From NCBI RefSeq assembly GCF_900232865.1, contig NZ_OCTS01000004.1:186001-250000 (forward strand): a stretch of 64,000 nt of DNA, read 5' to 3'. The DNA is from Corynebacterium dentalis (GTDB lineage: Bacteria > Actinomycetota > Actinomycetes > Mycobacteriales > Mycobacteriaceae). Numbering within the stretch: the stretch's first letter is position 1; each line of letters starts with the position of its first letter. A program made the translations under genes and the position numbers. The notes below the pieces were generated by a model. The model saw only the letters and a program-made list of their open reading frames with translations. It had not been told where the DNA came from and did no database searches. Below, piece after piece: positions 16,326 through 25,446 of this stretch.

Positions 16326-17435
16326 ATGACCACCAACGCTGAAAATCCCACCACTCGTTTCGCAGTTGTCGGCACTGGGCAGATCGCCCAACAAGCGTTC
16401 ATCCCCGGCCTCAAGCAACTGCCCGAAGCTGAGCTCGCAGCCATTGTCAGCTCAGATCCTTCCAAGGGCGATGCCTACGGCGTGCCCGGATACTCCTACG
16501 ATCAGTACGCTGAGCTGCTGAATTCCGGCGATATCGACGCAGTCTACGTAGCTACCCCAGTACACCAGCACTTGGATTACACCGTTCCCGCTCTTGAAGC
16601 CGGGCTTCCCGTACTGTGCGAAAAGCCCATGGCACCGTCCATCGAGGACTGCCGTACGATGATCGATACCGCAGAGCGCACTGGCACTCCCCTCATGCTT
16701 GCCTACCGCATGCACAGCGACCCGTTCATGACGGATCTCGTGGAGCTAGCCAACTCCGGCAAGCTTGGCGAACTTCGCTCCTTCACCGCGTCCTTCGGGC
16801 ACATGATCAACCCAGACAACCACCGCGGCAAGGAAGGCTTCTGGGCAGGCCCCGTCCCAGATCTGGGCGTGTACCCGCTCAACTTCATTCGCAATATCTA
16901 CGGCGAAGAACCCACCACGGTCCACGCCATCGGTGTGGACCATCGCGATTCGGAACTGGAGGTCACTCCCACGGTGGCCGTTACCTTAGGCTTTGCCAGC
17001 GGTCGCCTCGCGCAATTCACTTCGTCCTACGCCACCTGCTCCCAGCAGGGCTTCACGCTCTCCGGCACGGACGGTTACGTGCAGTCCGCCGCCGCATTCC
17101 AATGGGGCGATGGTGCACCGCTGAGCTACACGGTGGATCTCGGTGAAGGCCCAGAGGACAAGGAGTACAGCGCCAAGGATCAGTTCGCCGGCGAGACCCG
17201 CTACTTCCTACAGTGCATCCGCGACGGTGTGCAGCCCGAGCCAGACGGCACCGAAGGCCTCATGGATATTCGCGTGTGCGAAGCCGCACAGCGCAGCCTA
17301 GAGACTGGTCAGGTTCAGACGCTGGAGAAGATTGAGCCCACACGCGCCATCACCCCAGCTCAGACGGTGAGCATCCCGGCTCCCCCAAAGCCAGAGGTCA
17401 GCGAACTGGTGGGCATCGAACCCGAAGAGCAGTAA
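16326..17435 (+). CDS. Gfo/Idh/MocA-family oxidoreductase
   Basis: 369 aa. N-terminal Rossmann domain with VVGTGQIAQQAF (residues 14-25), YVATPVHQHL and the family EKP motif (CEKPMAPS near residue 99), then the beta-sheet substrate domain with GVYPLNFIRNIYG. The C-terminal 40 residues are Pro/Glu-rich and probably disordered. Such enzymes oxidise or reduce sugars, inositols or related alcohols with NAD(P); the substrate is not evident. It follows the quinone oxidoreductase by 59 nt on the same strand. Confidence 0.87.
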   Translation: MTTNAENPTTRFAVVGTGQIAQQAFIPGLKQLPEAELAAIVSSDPSKGDAYGVPGYSYDQYAELLNSGDIDAVYVATPVHQHLDYTVPALEAGLPVLCEKPMAPSIEDCRTMIDTAERTGTPLMLAYRMHSDPFMTDLVELANSGKLGELRSFTASFGHMINPDNHRGKEGFWAGPVPDLGVYPLNFIRNIYGEEPTTVHAIGVDHRDSELEVTPTVAVTLGFASGRLAQFTSSYATCSQQGFTLSGTDGYVQSAAAFQWGDGAPLSYTVDLGEGPEDKEYSAKDQFAGETRYFLQCIRDGVQPEPDGTEGLMDIRVCEAAQRSLETGQVQTLEKIEPTRAITPAQTVSIPAPPKPEVSELVGIEPEEQ

Positions 17436-17453
17436 CCCCGCTCGCCACAGCAA

Positions 17454-18851
17454 CTAGCGCAGGGATGCCACCACGCGGATGATCTGCTCCATGTCCCCGA
17501 TGGTGTTGTGCGGGCTCAGCCCAATCACCACGGCACCAGGGCCGGCGTGCTGCGGCGTTGCGCTGGCGGCGCGGTCGCTGCCTCGCTGAGCTCGGCGGGC
17601 ATGAGCCCCGCTAGCGGGCTCTTCAAACACACCCATCCGCTCCAAGAGCATGGACTGGCCATGCTCCACCACGGAGGGCACCAGCCCATTGCCCAACAGC
17701 CGATCCCGCACGGTGGAGGCGGAGACCTCGTCCACCATGAAGCTCACGCGAGGGATCCGCGGGATGGCATCAAAGCTGGCCGGGGTCTCGCTGAAGTCAC
17801 CGTCCACGCCAATGACGTGCACCGCCCCCAAGTCCTGCAGGCCCTCGACCAGATGTTTTGCCAAACTGTTCATGTATTCGGTGGCTTGGGGCACCGATTT
17901 TTCTAGTCGACGCCGCCTCGTGCCTCGTGCATCATCGTCCAAGCTGGCAAGGTGATCAATAGTTGCGGGTACTCCGCCGAGCAGTCCCTCCGGCAGGCCT
18001 CCCAATTCCAGCACGGCACGAGCTCGTGCGACAGAGGGCTGCACAGACGCAGACTCGCCATAGGCGCGAGTCTGCGCGTGCTGCCTCAAGCTCGAGGCGG
18101 GAAGCACGGAACTGAGCAGGGACTCGTCGCGGAACACCAGTGCACCCACGGCAGGTCCTCCCAAGCCCACGAGGTCCACGGCCATCACGTCCGCGCCCAT
18201 CGCGTGGATATCCAGCACCCGGTAGGGAGCCGCTGCGTCCACGTCGACCACGAACAGCCCTCGGGACTTGGCATGCACTGTATCTGCGATCGCCCTGACG
18301 TCGGTCACAGATCCCACAAACTCATTGGCCGCAGCAACGGCAACCACGGCAGTATCCGCAGACACCAGATCCGCGAACTGCCAACTAGGCAGCACACCTG
18401 TAGCCAGATCAGGCTCCGCCCATCGCACGCGCGCGCCATATAGTTCCGCGGCCTGCTGCCACGGCTCGATGTTGGCGGGCGCATCCAAGCGAGATAGAAC
18501 GATCTCCTGCCCCAAGCTCAGCTTGCGGCCCATCGTCATGGACAACTGCCGGATAAGGGATGCACGCGAGGCGCCGAGGATCACACATTCTGGGCGGGAT
18601 CCCACCAGATCAGCCACGGCGATGCGCGCGGAATCCACGAAGTTCTCGCCGATCCTGCGGCCCACGCGCTGAGCTCGGGAATGTGAGCCTCGCACCGATT
18701 CCGCCTGCTCAAGCAGAGGTGCGGTGCGGAAACTGCGGGAGACAGCGGAGGAGACGCGCTCTGGGATTTGCGGGCGCGATTGCGCGTTAACGTAGATCCA
18801 ACCGTCCGACAACGAGGCGTACAAGCCGCGCACTCGAGGATTATCGAACAC
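17454..18851 (-). CDS. Class V aminotransferase-fold protein lacking the PLP lysine
   Basis: 465 aa with the layout of cysteine desulfurase-like proteins (Rv3778c type by position). Landmarks: GASRASLIRQLSMTMG, a VVDVDAAAPYRVLDIHAMGAD strand in the place of VDGAQ..PH..VDV, then VDLVGLGGPAVGALVFRD where active enzymes have SGHK.(Y/L)GP.G.G.L. Counting back from GGP, the Schiff-base Lys falls on Gly and the preceding His on Val. The protein is therefore probably not a PLP enzyme. A low-complexity insert rich in Ala, Arg and Gly lies near residues 415-440. It is tail to tail with the Gfo/Idh gene. Confidence 0.8.
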   Translation of the reverse strand: MFDNPRVRGLYASLSDGWIYVNAQSRPQIPERVSSAVSRSFRTAPLLEQAESVRGSHSRAQRVGRRIGENFVDSARIAVADLVGSRPECVILGASRASLIRQLSMTMGRKLSLGQEIVLSRLDAPANIEPWQQAAELYGARVRWAEPDLATGVLPSWQFADLVSADTAVVAVAAANEFVGSVTDVRAIADTVHAKSRGLFVVDVDAAAPYRVLDIHAMGADVMAVDLVGLGGPAVGALVFRDESLLSSVLPASSLRQHAQTRAYGESASVQPSVARARAVLELGGLPEGLLGGVPATIDHLASLDDDARGTRRRRLEKSVPQATEYMNSLAKHLVEGLQDLGAVHVIGVDGDFSETPASFDAIPRIPRVSFMVDEVSASTVRDRLLGNGLVPSVVEHGQSMLLERMGVFEEPASGAHARRAQRGSDRAASATPQHAGPGAVVIGLSPHNTIGDMEQIIRVVASLR

Positions 18852-19074
18852 CCAAATCCACCTTCTCCACTAACCGCTGAGATCTCTTCACTGTCGTCAC
18901 TTCCATCACAGAACCTAGACTCCGACGATACTAGCCTGCCATATTCGGACAATCCCAGATGAGTTCAGATCCGCTACCCCAAGACGCGTTATTCCTGCTC
19001 AGCATGGGCACGCGTGGGGAGAAATAAAAAGAGACCATTCCTCCAATCCGCGCTGCATTGGATCGCTATGTGGA

Positions 19075-19975
19075 TCATTTCGCCCGGCCTGGGTTGCCCT
19101 CCCCAGCACTATGCCGCAGTTTGGCTCGGGCGTGCGGATCGCTGAGAGTTTGCGTCGGAAAATCAACGAGGGATTTGGACACCATCCGCCAGGCCTCCAA
19201 CAACACCGAGGGTGTGCCAGTCCGCGAGGCACCCAGGCGCCCCGTAACGGAAATCACATCGCCCTTGCTCACGAACCAACGGAACGTGCAGGCTGCTTCG
19301 CCCGCGCTGCGTTCCACCACAATCTGGAACCGCACGCCGCCTTCCTCGATGTCCGCGAACTGCACCCCGCCGTGGTCGCGGGGGCGATGCACGCGGCCGG
19401 TCACCGAGATGGCCTGCTCGCCGTCCTTGAGGTTCCCCAACTGCGCCAAAGAGTGGGTCCGGGGCACGCTGGCCGGGTAGCCCGCCTCACCGTATTCGCA
19501 CAGTTCGGCCGATTTTTCTCGACGCCAGCGCTGCTGCTGCAACAGCTTGGAAGCCCACTTCTTGCTGGCCAGCAGCTTCTCTTCGAGCGTGTGGATCTCC
19601 GCGGGATCTCCGTGTGGCTGCATAGGAGGCTGATAGCGAGGAAGGAAGCCCTCGCCTGAAGCGAAGGCGATGAGCATGCGGGCCGTGTGGAAGGCGCTAT
19701 CCACGGCCAAGAACCGTGGCTGCCAATCCGGGTTGCACTTCAGGTTGGACTGATACAGGGTCTGGATCTGCCACCACCCAGACCAGGAAATTAGTGGTGA
19801 TGAACTCTGAATAATCCAGCAAGTGCTACGCCATTAATAGCGCGGGGCAGTTCGGCAAACCAGCCAGATAGAACCCCACCGCAATATCCTCAACCAGAGC
19901 CCGGGAGAACAAGCGCAACAACAAACCCACGACGAACCACAGGGTGGCAAGGTACACCGTGAAAAGGAGAACTTT
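19075..19975 (-). pseudogene. lysX: Relic of lysX (two-domain lysyl-tRNA synthetase / PG lysyltransferase)
   Basis: An open frame of about 230 codons holds the junction of the two LysX domains. First comes WWQIQTLYQSNLKCNPDWQP and EGFLP (end of the phosphatidylglycerol lysyltransferase part), then the LysRS anticodon-binding OB fold: VPRTHSLAQL, VTGRVHRPRDHGGVQFADI, GDVISVTGRLGAS, and LSDPHARAKLRH. It stops where the class II catalytic core should begin. Upstream, LWFVVGLLLRLFSRALVEDI is a leftover membrane helix in a frame closed by a TAG. LysX makes lysyl-phosphatidylglycerol, which protects against cationic peptides. Both catalytic modules are missing, so the gene is dead, although the OB part might still be translated. 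Confidence 0.8.
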
Positions 19976-20128
19976 TCATTCCCATCTACTTTTTATAGCC
20001 GTGCCCTACTACCGCGAAAAGTCCTTACAATACCCTTCTCAGTTAAATAGTAAGTTACGCTTCGCCTATTCCTAGACGGCGCCAGAGCATGGCGTCGGAA
20101 CAAAGAAACCAACCACCCACCGAGTAGA

Positions 20129-21022
20129 ATGCCAACAATGAACGAGCCACGGAAACAGCCCGATCTGGCGCGCATCACCGCCGAGATCAACACCGGCGCC
20201 CCCGAAAGCCGCTCCGAAACCTTCCGCACCGCATGGAATGACCTGCGGAAAGGATTCCAACAACGCGAACTCTGGCTAGCGCTCGGCTGGCAGGACATCA
20301 AACAGCGCTACCGCCGCTCCACGCTAGGACCACTGTGGATCACCGTGGCAACCGGCGTGATGGCCCTGGCGCTGGGCCTGCTGTACTCAATGCTGTTCCA
20401 ACAAGATCTCAGGCAATTCCTGCCACACGTGGCAGTGGGCCTGATCATCTGGGGCTTCATCGCCGGCTGCATTAAAGAAGGCGCCGAGGTTTTCATCGCC
20501 AACGAAGGCCTAATTAAGCAACTCCCCAGCGCGCTGAGCGTCCACGTTTATCGCCTGGTGTGGAAGCAATTCCTCTTCCTACTGCACAACCTGGTGATTT
20601 GGCTAGTTCTGCTGGCCATCTTCCGCCCGGCGCTGGGATGGAACGTGTTGCTGGTGGTTCCCGCAATGGCGCTGATTCTACTCAACGGCGTGTGGGTCTC
20701 AATGCTGTTCGGCATTATCTCCACCCGCTTCCGCGACGTGGCTCCGCTGCTGGATTCCCTGGTGCAGCTGGCTTTCTACATGACACCGATCGTGTGGACC
20801 ACCAAGACTCTGGAGACCCAAGGCGGCGAGGTCGCCCAGCGCGCCAAGCTGGCGGAAATCAACCCGCTGTACCACTACCTGGAGATCGTCCGCGCGCCGA
20901 TGATCGGCGAAGAAGTGGCGGCCTACCACTGGTTTATCGTGCTGGCCTGCACCGCCGTGGGCCTGCTGCTGGCCGTGCTGGCCATGCGAAAGTGGCGCTT
21001 CCGCGTCAGCTACTGGGTTTAA
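20129..21022 (+). CDS. wzm: ABC-2 type export permease Wzm (galactan export)
   Basis: 297 aa with six hydrophobic segments, preceded by the cytoplasmic element LALGWQDIKQRYRRSTLGPL that is typical of polysaccharide ABC-2 permeases. NPLYHYLEIVRAPM before the last helices is also typical. With Wzt it should export the lipid-linked galactan (Rv3783/Rv3781 arrangement). Starts at ATG 20129 or ATG 20138 (MNEPRKQ) cannot be separated. A motif copy (TGGCGTCGGAACAAAGAAA) lies 39 nt upstream of the start, one of the few intergenic copies. Confidence 0.9.
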   Translation: MPTMNEPRKQPDLARITAEINTGAPESRSETFRTAWNDLRKGFQQRELWLALGWQDIKQRYRRSTLGPLWITVATGVMALALGLLYSMLFQQDLRQFLPHVAVGLIIWGFIAGCIKEGAEVFIANEGLIKQLPSALSVHVYRLVWKQFLFLLHNLVIWLVLLAIFRPALGWNVLLVVPAMALILLNGVWVSMLFGIISTRFRDVAPLLDSLVQLAFYMTPIVWTTKTLETQGGEVAQRAKLAEINPLYHYLEIVRAPMIGEEVAAYHWFIVLACTAVGLLLAVLAMRKWRFRVSYWV

Positions 21023-21047
21023 AAAGAAGCCAAGGAAGGTACTGAAC

Positions 21048-21836
21048 ATGGTCAGCATTGACACCTACGATGCGTGCGTTGATTTTCCTATTTTCGACGC
21101 CAAGTCCCGCTCTTTAAAGAAGAGTTTCCTAGGCGCCGCGGGTGGGCAGATCGGCAGAAATGATTCCAACACGGTGACCGTAGAAGCGCTGCGGAATATC
21201 AACCTGCACTTGGAAGAGGGCGACCGCGTGGGCCTGGTAGGTCACAACGGTGCTGGTAAGTCCACACTGCTGCGTTTGCTCTCCGGGATCTACGAACCTA
21301 CGCGAGGCTCCGCAGTGGTGCGGGGACGCGTGGCCCCGGTGTTTGACCTGGGCGTGGGCATGGATCCAGAGATCAGCGGATACGAAAACATCGTGATCCG
21401 CGGACTGTTCCTGGGCCAGTCCCGCAAGGCGATGCACAGGAAGATGGACGACATCGCGGAGTTCAGCGAGCTGGGCGAATACCTCTCCATGCCCCTGCGC
21501 ACCTACTCCACGGGCATGCGCATCCGCCTGGCTTTGGGCGTGGTGACGTCCATCGAGCCGGAAATCCTGCTGCTGGACGAGGGCATCGGCGCAGTAGATG
21601 CGGCGTTCATGGCCAAGGCACGCGAGCGACTAGTGAAGATGGTGGAAAACTCCGGCATCCTGGTGTTCGCCTCACACAGCAACGAGTTCCTAGCTCAGCT
21701 GTGCGACAGTGCGCTGTGGATCGACCACGGCCAAGTCCGGCAGGCCGGGCTGGTGGACGAAGTTGTTGGCGCGTACGAGGGGCCGGACGCGCAGCAGCAT
21801 GTGCGGAATGTGCTGCGGGATCTGGGGCGACTGTAG
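21048..21836 (+). CDS. wzt: ABC transporter ATPase Wzt (galactan export)
   Basis: 262 aa. Walker A GHNGAGKST (near residue 65), the family block VFDLGVGMDPE, signature YSTGMRIRLALG, Walker B EILLLDEGIGAVD and switch His in FASHS. The short N-terminal extension with FPIFDAKSRSLK is characteristic of Wzt/TagH-like ATPases. There is no C-terminal carbohydrate-binding domain, in line with mycobacterial RfbE. RBS AAGGAAGG; it follows wzm by 25 nt. Motif copy at 21091-21102 encodes FDAK. Confidence 0.92.
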   Translation: MVSIDTYDACVDFPIFDAKSRSLKKSFLGAAGGQIGRNDSNTVTVEALRNINLHLEEGDRVGLVGHNGAGKSTLLRLLSGIYEPTRGSAVVRGRVAPVFDLGVGMDPEISGYENIVIRGLFLGQSRKAMHRKMDDIAEFSELGEYLSMPLRTYSTGMRIRLALGVVTSIEPEILLLDEGIGAVDAAFMAKARERLVKMVENSGILVFASHSNEFLAQLCDSALWIDHGQVRQAGLVDEVVGAYEGPDAQQHVRNVLRDLGRL

Positions 21837-21949
21837 TTTCTGCTGATTGAGCTCCGGTAGCTGTTAACTCGCAGGCGGTTACACTCGACAAGAGCGAACA
21901 AATATACCTTTTATAAATACACCTGCACCGACTTTGAGGACTGGATAAC

Positions 21950-23710
21950 GTGAGCACGCAATCAGAAGCATTTAACAATAAGACGTGGTTAGAGCACTAT
22001 TCACCGTGGACCGTTCACGATATTGACATCGATGAACTCTTCGGCCCCGGCGCGAACGGACGCACGCAAGCGCACACGCGCACGCTGGTGGATGTCTTTG
22101 ACAATGCCGTGAAAGAATACGCCGATGTTCCCGCGTTCACTTTCTTCGGAAAGTCCACCACGTACAAGGAATACGGCGCTCAAGTGGAACGCGCGATGTC
22201 TGCGCTTCGGGCGCTCGGCGTACGCAAGGGGGACTTCGTGGCAATCGTCGCGCCAAACTCCCCGCAAACGGCCATCGCGTTCTACGCGGTGCTGTGCGTG
22301 GGTGCCGTTCCCGCGCTGCACAACCCGCTGTATACGGCCAGCGAACTTAAGGTTCCGTTCAATAATCACAAGGCCAAGGTGGGTTTCTTCTGGGAAAAGG
22401 CCAACCCAATTGCCCTCGAGCTGAAACAGAACAGCCCGCTGGAAACCGTCATCGATATCAGCTTGATCGCCAGCATGCCCACCGCACAGCGGATCGCGCT
22501 GTCCCTGCCACTTCCCATTCGCGCGCTCAAAGATGCACGAGCCAAGCTGACTGGCCCGACAGAATCTTCCCTGAGCTTTGCGAAATTTTTGCAAAAGGGC
22601 GGTAAGCATGGCGTCGAAAAGGAAAAGATGGACCCTCGCGATGCGGCCTTGATCCTGTACACGTCCGGCACCACGGGCACTCCCAAGGGCGCGCTGTTAA
22701 GCCACATGAACCTCATCAGCAACCTGCAGCAGGGGCTGGAATGGGTAGAGAACCTGGGCAAAAATCGCACGGAAAAGATGCTGGCAGCGCTGCCAATTTT
22801 CCACGCCTACGGCCTGACCATGAACTTCACCATGGCACCCGCCATCGGAGGCACGCTGCAATTGCTGCCTTCGCCGGAGATGGACTTGATCATGGACATC
22901 ATGAAGAAGGATTGCCCCACCTGGCTGCCGGGTGTGCCGACTCTGTACGAGAAGATCATGGACACGGCCGAGGAGCAGAATGTCTCGCTTAACGGCATTC
23001 GCAGCTCGTTCTCCGGCGCGTCTAGCTTGCCGGTGACCACGGTGCACCGATGGGAGAAGATGACCTCCGGCAACATCGTGGAGGGCTACGGCCTGACGGA
23101 AACCTCCCCCATCATCTGCGGAAACCCCATGGGCCAAGGGCGCGAAGGCTACATTGGCGTGCCGTTCCCCTCCACGGAAATCCGCATCGGTAACCCCGAA
23201 AACCCCGCCGAGACCATGCCGGATGGCGAAGCCGGCGAACTGCTAGTCCGTGGCCCGCAGGTGTTCAGCGGATACTTGGACATGCCGAAAGAAACCCAGG
23301 AAGCCTTTTACGAGGACTGGTTCCGCACCGGCGATATGGCCGTAATGAAATCCGATGGATTCATCAAGATCGTCTCGCGGATCAAGGAAATGATCATCAC
23401 CGGTGGGTTCAACATCTACCCCGCCGAAGTTGAGGCCGTGCTCACCGAACACGAGGCAGTGGAAAGCGCCTCGGTGGTGGGTCTGAATCGCGAAGATGGT
23501 TCAGAGACTGTGTGCGCAGCATTGGTGCTGGCAGACGGCAAGAAGATGGATGACACCCTGGTGGACGAGCTCAAGGACTACTGCCGCGAGAAGCTCACCC
23601 GCTACAAGGTGCCACGCGTGTTCGAGCAGTTCGACGAGCTGCCCTCCGACCAGCTGGGCAAGGTGCGCCGCGGCGAGGTCAAAGACCTGTTTATAAAGCG
23701 CCAGAAGTAG
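21950..23710 (+). CDS. fadD: Long-chain fatty acid-CoA ligase
   Basis: 586 aa from GTG 21950. ANL superfamily: ATP loop LYTSGTTGTPKGALLSH, A5 motif GYGLTETSP, A7 DWFRTGDMAVM, A8 IKEMIITGGFNIYPAEVE and the A10 Lys in QLGKVRRGE. A7 is complete, so it is a CoA-type ligase. It activates fatty acids to acyl-CoA for degradation or for complex lipid synthesis. It sits between wzt and glfT1 on the same strand, unlike the mycobacterial order. Motif copy at 22609-22620 encodes HGVEKEK. Confidence 0.92.
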   Translation: MSTQSEAFNNKTWLEHYSPWTVHDIDIDELFGPGANGRTQAHTRTLVDVFDNAVKEYADVPAFTFFGKSTTYKEYGAQVERAMSALRALGVRKGDFVAIVAPNSPQTAIAFYAVLCVGAVPALHNPLYTASELKVPFNNHKAKVGFFWEKANPIALELKQNSPLETVIDISLIASMPTAQRIALSLPLPIRALKDARAKLTGPTESSLSFAKFLQKGGKHGVEKEKMDPRDAALILYTSGTTGTPKGALLSHMNLISNLQQGLEWVENLGKNRTEKMLAALPIFHAYGLTMNFTMAPAIGGTLQLLPSPEMDLIMDIMKKDCPTWLPGVPTLYEKIMDTAEEQNVSLNGIRSSFSGASSLPVTTVHRWEKMTSGNIVEGYGLTETSPIICGNPMGQGREGYIGVPFPSTEIRIGNPENPAETMPDGEAGELLVRGPQVFSGYLDMPKETQEAFYEDWFRTGDMAVMKSDGFIKIVSRIKEMIITGGFNIYPAEVEAVLTEHEAVESASVVGLNREDGSETVCAALVLADGKKMDDTLVDELKDYCREKLTRYKVPRVFEQFDELPSDQLGKVRRGEVKDLFIKRQK

Positions 23711-23770
23711 CTCCTGCCCAGTAGCGCGTCACAGTGAGTGCCGTGCGGACGTGGGTGGCACACTGGACAC

Positions 23771-24673
23771 ATGCCAATTCAGCGTTCGGACAGCATCGCC
23801 GCCGTCATCGTCACCCACAATCGTGCCGATTTGTTGGCCGCCAGCCTGGAGCAAGTGGCCCTCCAAGAAGGAGCCTCCGTCAGCCACATCATCGTGGTGG
23901 ATAATGGTGCTGATCCGCAGGTAGAACAGCTTGTCAGCAGGATTGCTGGCGAGCGTGCCGCCTACCTGCCCAGCCGCACGAACCTCGGTGGCGCAGGCGG
24001 TTTTGCGTACGGTTTCCTCACCGCCCTGTCCCTTGGTGCCGACGCTATCTGGTGCGCCGATGATGACGGACGCCCTGCAGACCACCATGTGCTGGCCACC
24101 CTGCTGGGCGTGGCTGAGCGCGAGAAGCTGGATGAGGTCAGTCCTGTGGTGTGTAATATCGCCGACCCGCAACGCTTGGCTTTCCCGCTGCGCCAAGGAT
24201 TGGTGTGGCGCCGGAAACTCGACGAGCTAGAGGGCGATTTCCTCCCCGGAATTGCCTCCTTGTTCAACGGCGCGCTCATCAGTGCCAAGGCCATGGAGAT
24301 CATTGGTGTTCCCGATTATCGCCTATTCATCCGCGGCGATGAGGTGGAATACCACCGCCGTTTGGTCCGCAGCGGGCTGGCATTCGGCACCTCGTTGAAG
24401 GCTGCGTATCTGCACCCGGATGGTTCGGACGAGTTCAAGCCGATCCTGGGCGGGAAGATGCACACGCAGTACCCAGATAACGAGTTCAAGCGCTACTTCA
24501 CGTACCGCAACCGCGGGTACATCATGAACCAGCCGGGCATGCGCAAGCTATTACCACAGGAGTACGCCCGCTTCGGATGGTTTTTCTTGATCCAGAAGCG
24601 GGACATCAAGGGATTCCGCGATTGGTTCCGCCTGCACGCTAAGGGGCGGGCGGAGAAGTTCGAACGCCCCTAG
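23771..24673 (+). CDS. glfT1: Galactofuranosyltransferase GlfT1
   Basis: 300 aa GT2 enzyme from ATG 23771; the frame upstream of it is not protein-like. Visible: VIVTHNRADLL at the N-terminus, NLGGAGGFAYGF, the metal-binding CADDDGRP (near residue 97), SLFNGALISAKAMEIIGVP and the catalytic RGDEVEYHRR. GlfT1 adds the first galactofuranose residues to the rhamnosyl linker of arabinogalactan at the inner face of the membrane. Its nearness to wzm/wzt matches Rv3781-Rv3783. The stop overlaps the end of convergent hmuV by 4 nt. Confidence 0.9.
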   Translation: MPIQRSDSIAAVIVTHNRADLLAASLEQVALQEGASVSHIIVVDNGADPQVEQLVSRIAGERAAYLPSRTNLGGAGGFAYGFLTALSLGADAIWCADDDGRPADHHVLATLLGVAEREKLDEVSPVVCNIADPQRLAFPLRQGLVWRRKLDELEGDFLPGIASLFNGALISAKAMEIIGVPDYRLFIRGDEVEYHRRLVRSGLAFGTSLKAAYLHPDGSDEFKPILGGKMHTQYPDNEFKRYFTYRNRGYIMNQPGMRKLLPQEYARFGWFFLIQKRDIKGFRDWFRLHAKGRAEKFERP

Positions 24674-25446
24674 TTCGCTGTTCTTCCTCGCGGCAGCACG
24701 CAAACCTGGCCGTCGCCCAAGGTCACAATTTCGATGGGCCAGTCATAGATTGAACTGAGTGTTTCCGCGGTGTAGACCTCGGAAACCGTTCCATCGGCAA
24801 CTACGCGACCAGCTGAAAGGCAGACTATGTGGTCAGCGTAAGCCGCCGCTGCGTTGAGATCGTGCACGACAAGTATTACCGCCGCGCCTTCTTTCGCGAG
24901 AGTACGGGCCAAGCCCAGCGATTGCTCTTGGTGGCGAATATCCATCGCCGCCGTCGGCTCGTCGAGCAAGATTACTGATGTACGTTGTGCCAACACTCGG
25001 GACAGCGCCATTCGCGCACGCTCGCCGCCCGATAGCGTCATCGCCTCTCGGGCCGCGAGGTGAATGATGTCCGTGGCTTGCAGCGCGGCGTCGACGATTT
25101 GATCGTCGTCTTCCGCCTCCTGGTGACGCGACCAAGGACGTCTACCCATTTCGGCGACATCTCTCACCAGGAAGCTGAATGCCACTTGCGTGTCCTGCAA
25201 CATCACAGCCCGGGTACGAGACAGTGCATTGGCACTCGCGGCGCTGATGTCCATCTTTCCCATGTGCACGCTTCCGTGGGCGAGCGTGACATCCCCAGCA
25301 ATGGCGGCGAGCAGTGTGGACTTTCCTGCCCCATTTGGGCCGATCAACGCTGTGATTTCACCTGGTCGAGCAACAAAATCAACCTCGGATACTATCTCCT
25401 TGTCTCCTAATCGAACAGTCGCTGCCTGTACACGAACGGCGGTCAT
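24670..25446 (-). CDS. hmuV: Heme ABC transporter ATP-binding protein
   Basis: 258 aa. Walker A GPNGAGKST, Q-loop MLQDTQVAFSF, signature LSGGERARMALSRVLAQ, Walker B VILLDEPTAAMD and the HDL switch. These match FecE/HmuV ATPases. The hmuU stop overlaps its start (ATGA), and hmuT and htaA follow in one direction, so it is the last gene of the heme operon. Confidence 0.93.
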   Translation of the reverse strand: MTAVRVQAATVRLGDKEIVSEVDFVARPGEITALIGPNGAGKSTLLAAIAGDVTLAHGSVHMGKMDISAASANALSRTRAVMLQDTQVAFSFLVRDVAEMGRRPWSRHQEAEDDDQIVDAALQATDIIHLAAREAMTLSGGERARMALSRVLAQRTSVILLDEPTAAMDIRHQEQSLGLARTLAKEGAAVILVVHDLNAAAAYADHIVCLSAGRVVADGTVSEVYTAETLSSIYDWPIEIVTLGDGQVCVLPRGRTAN

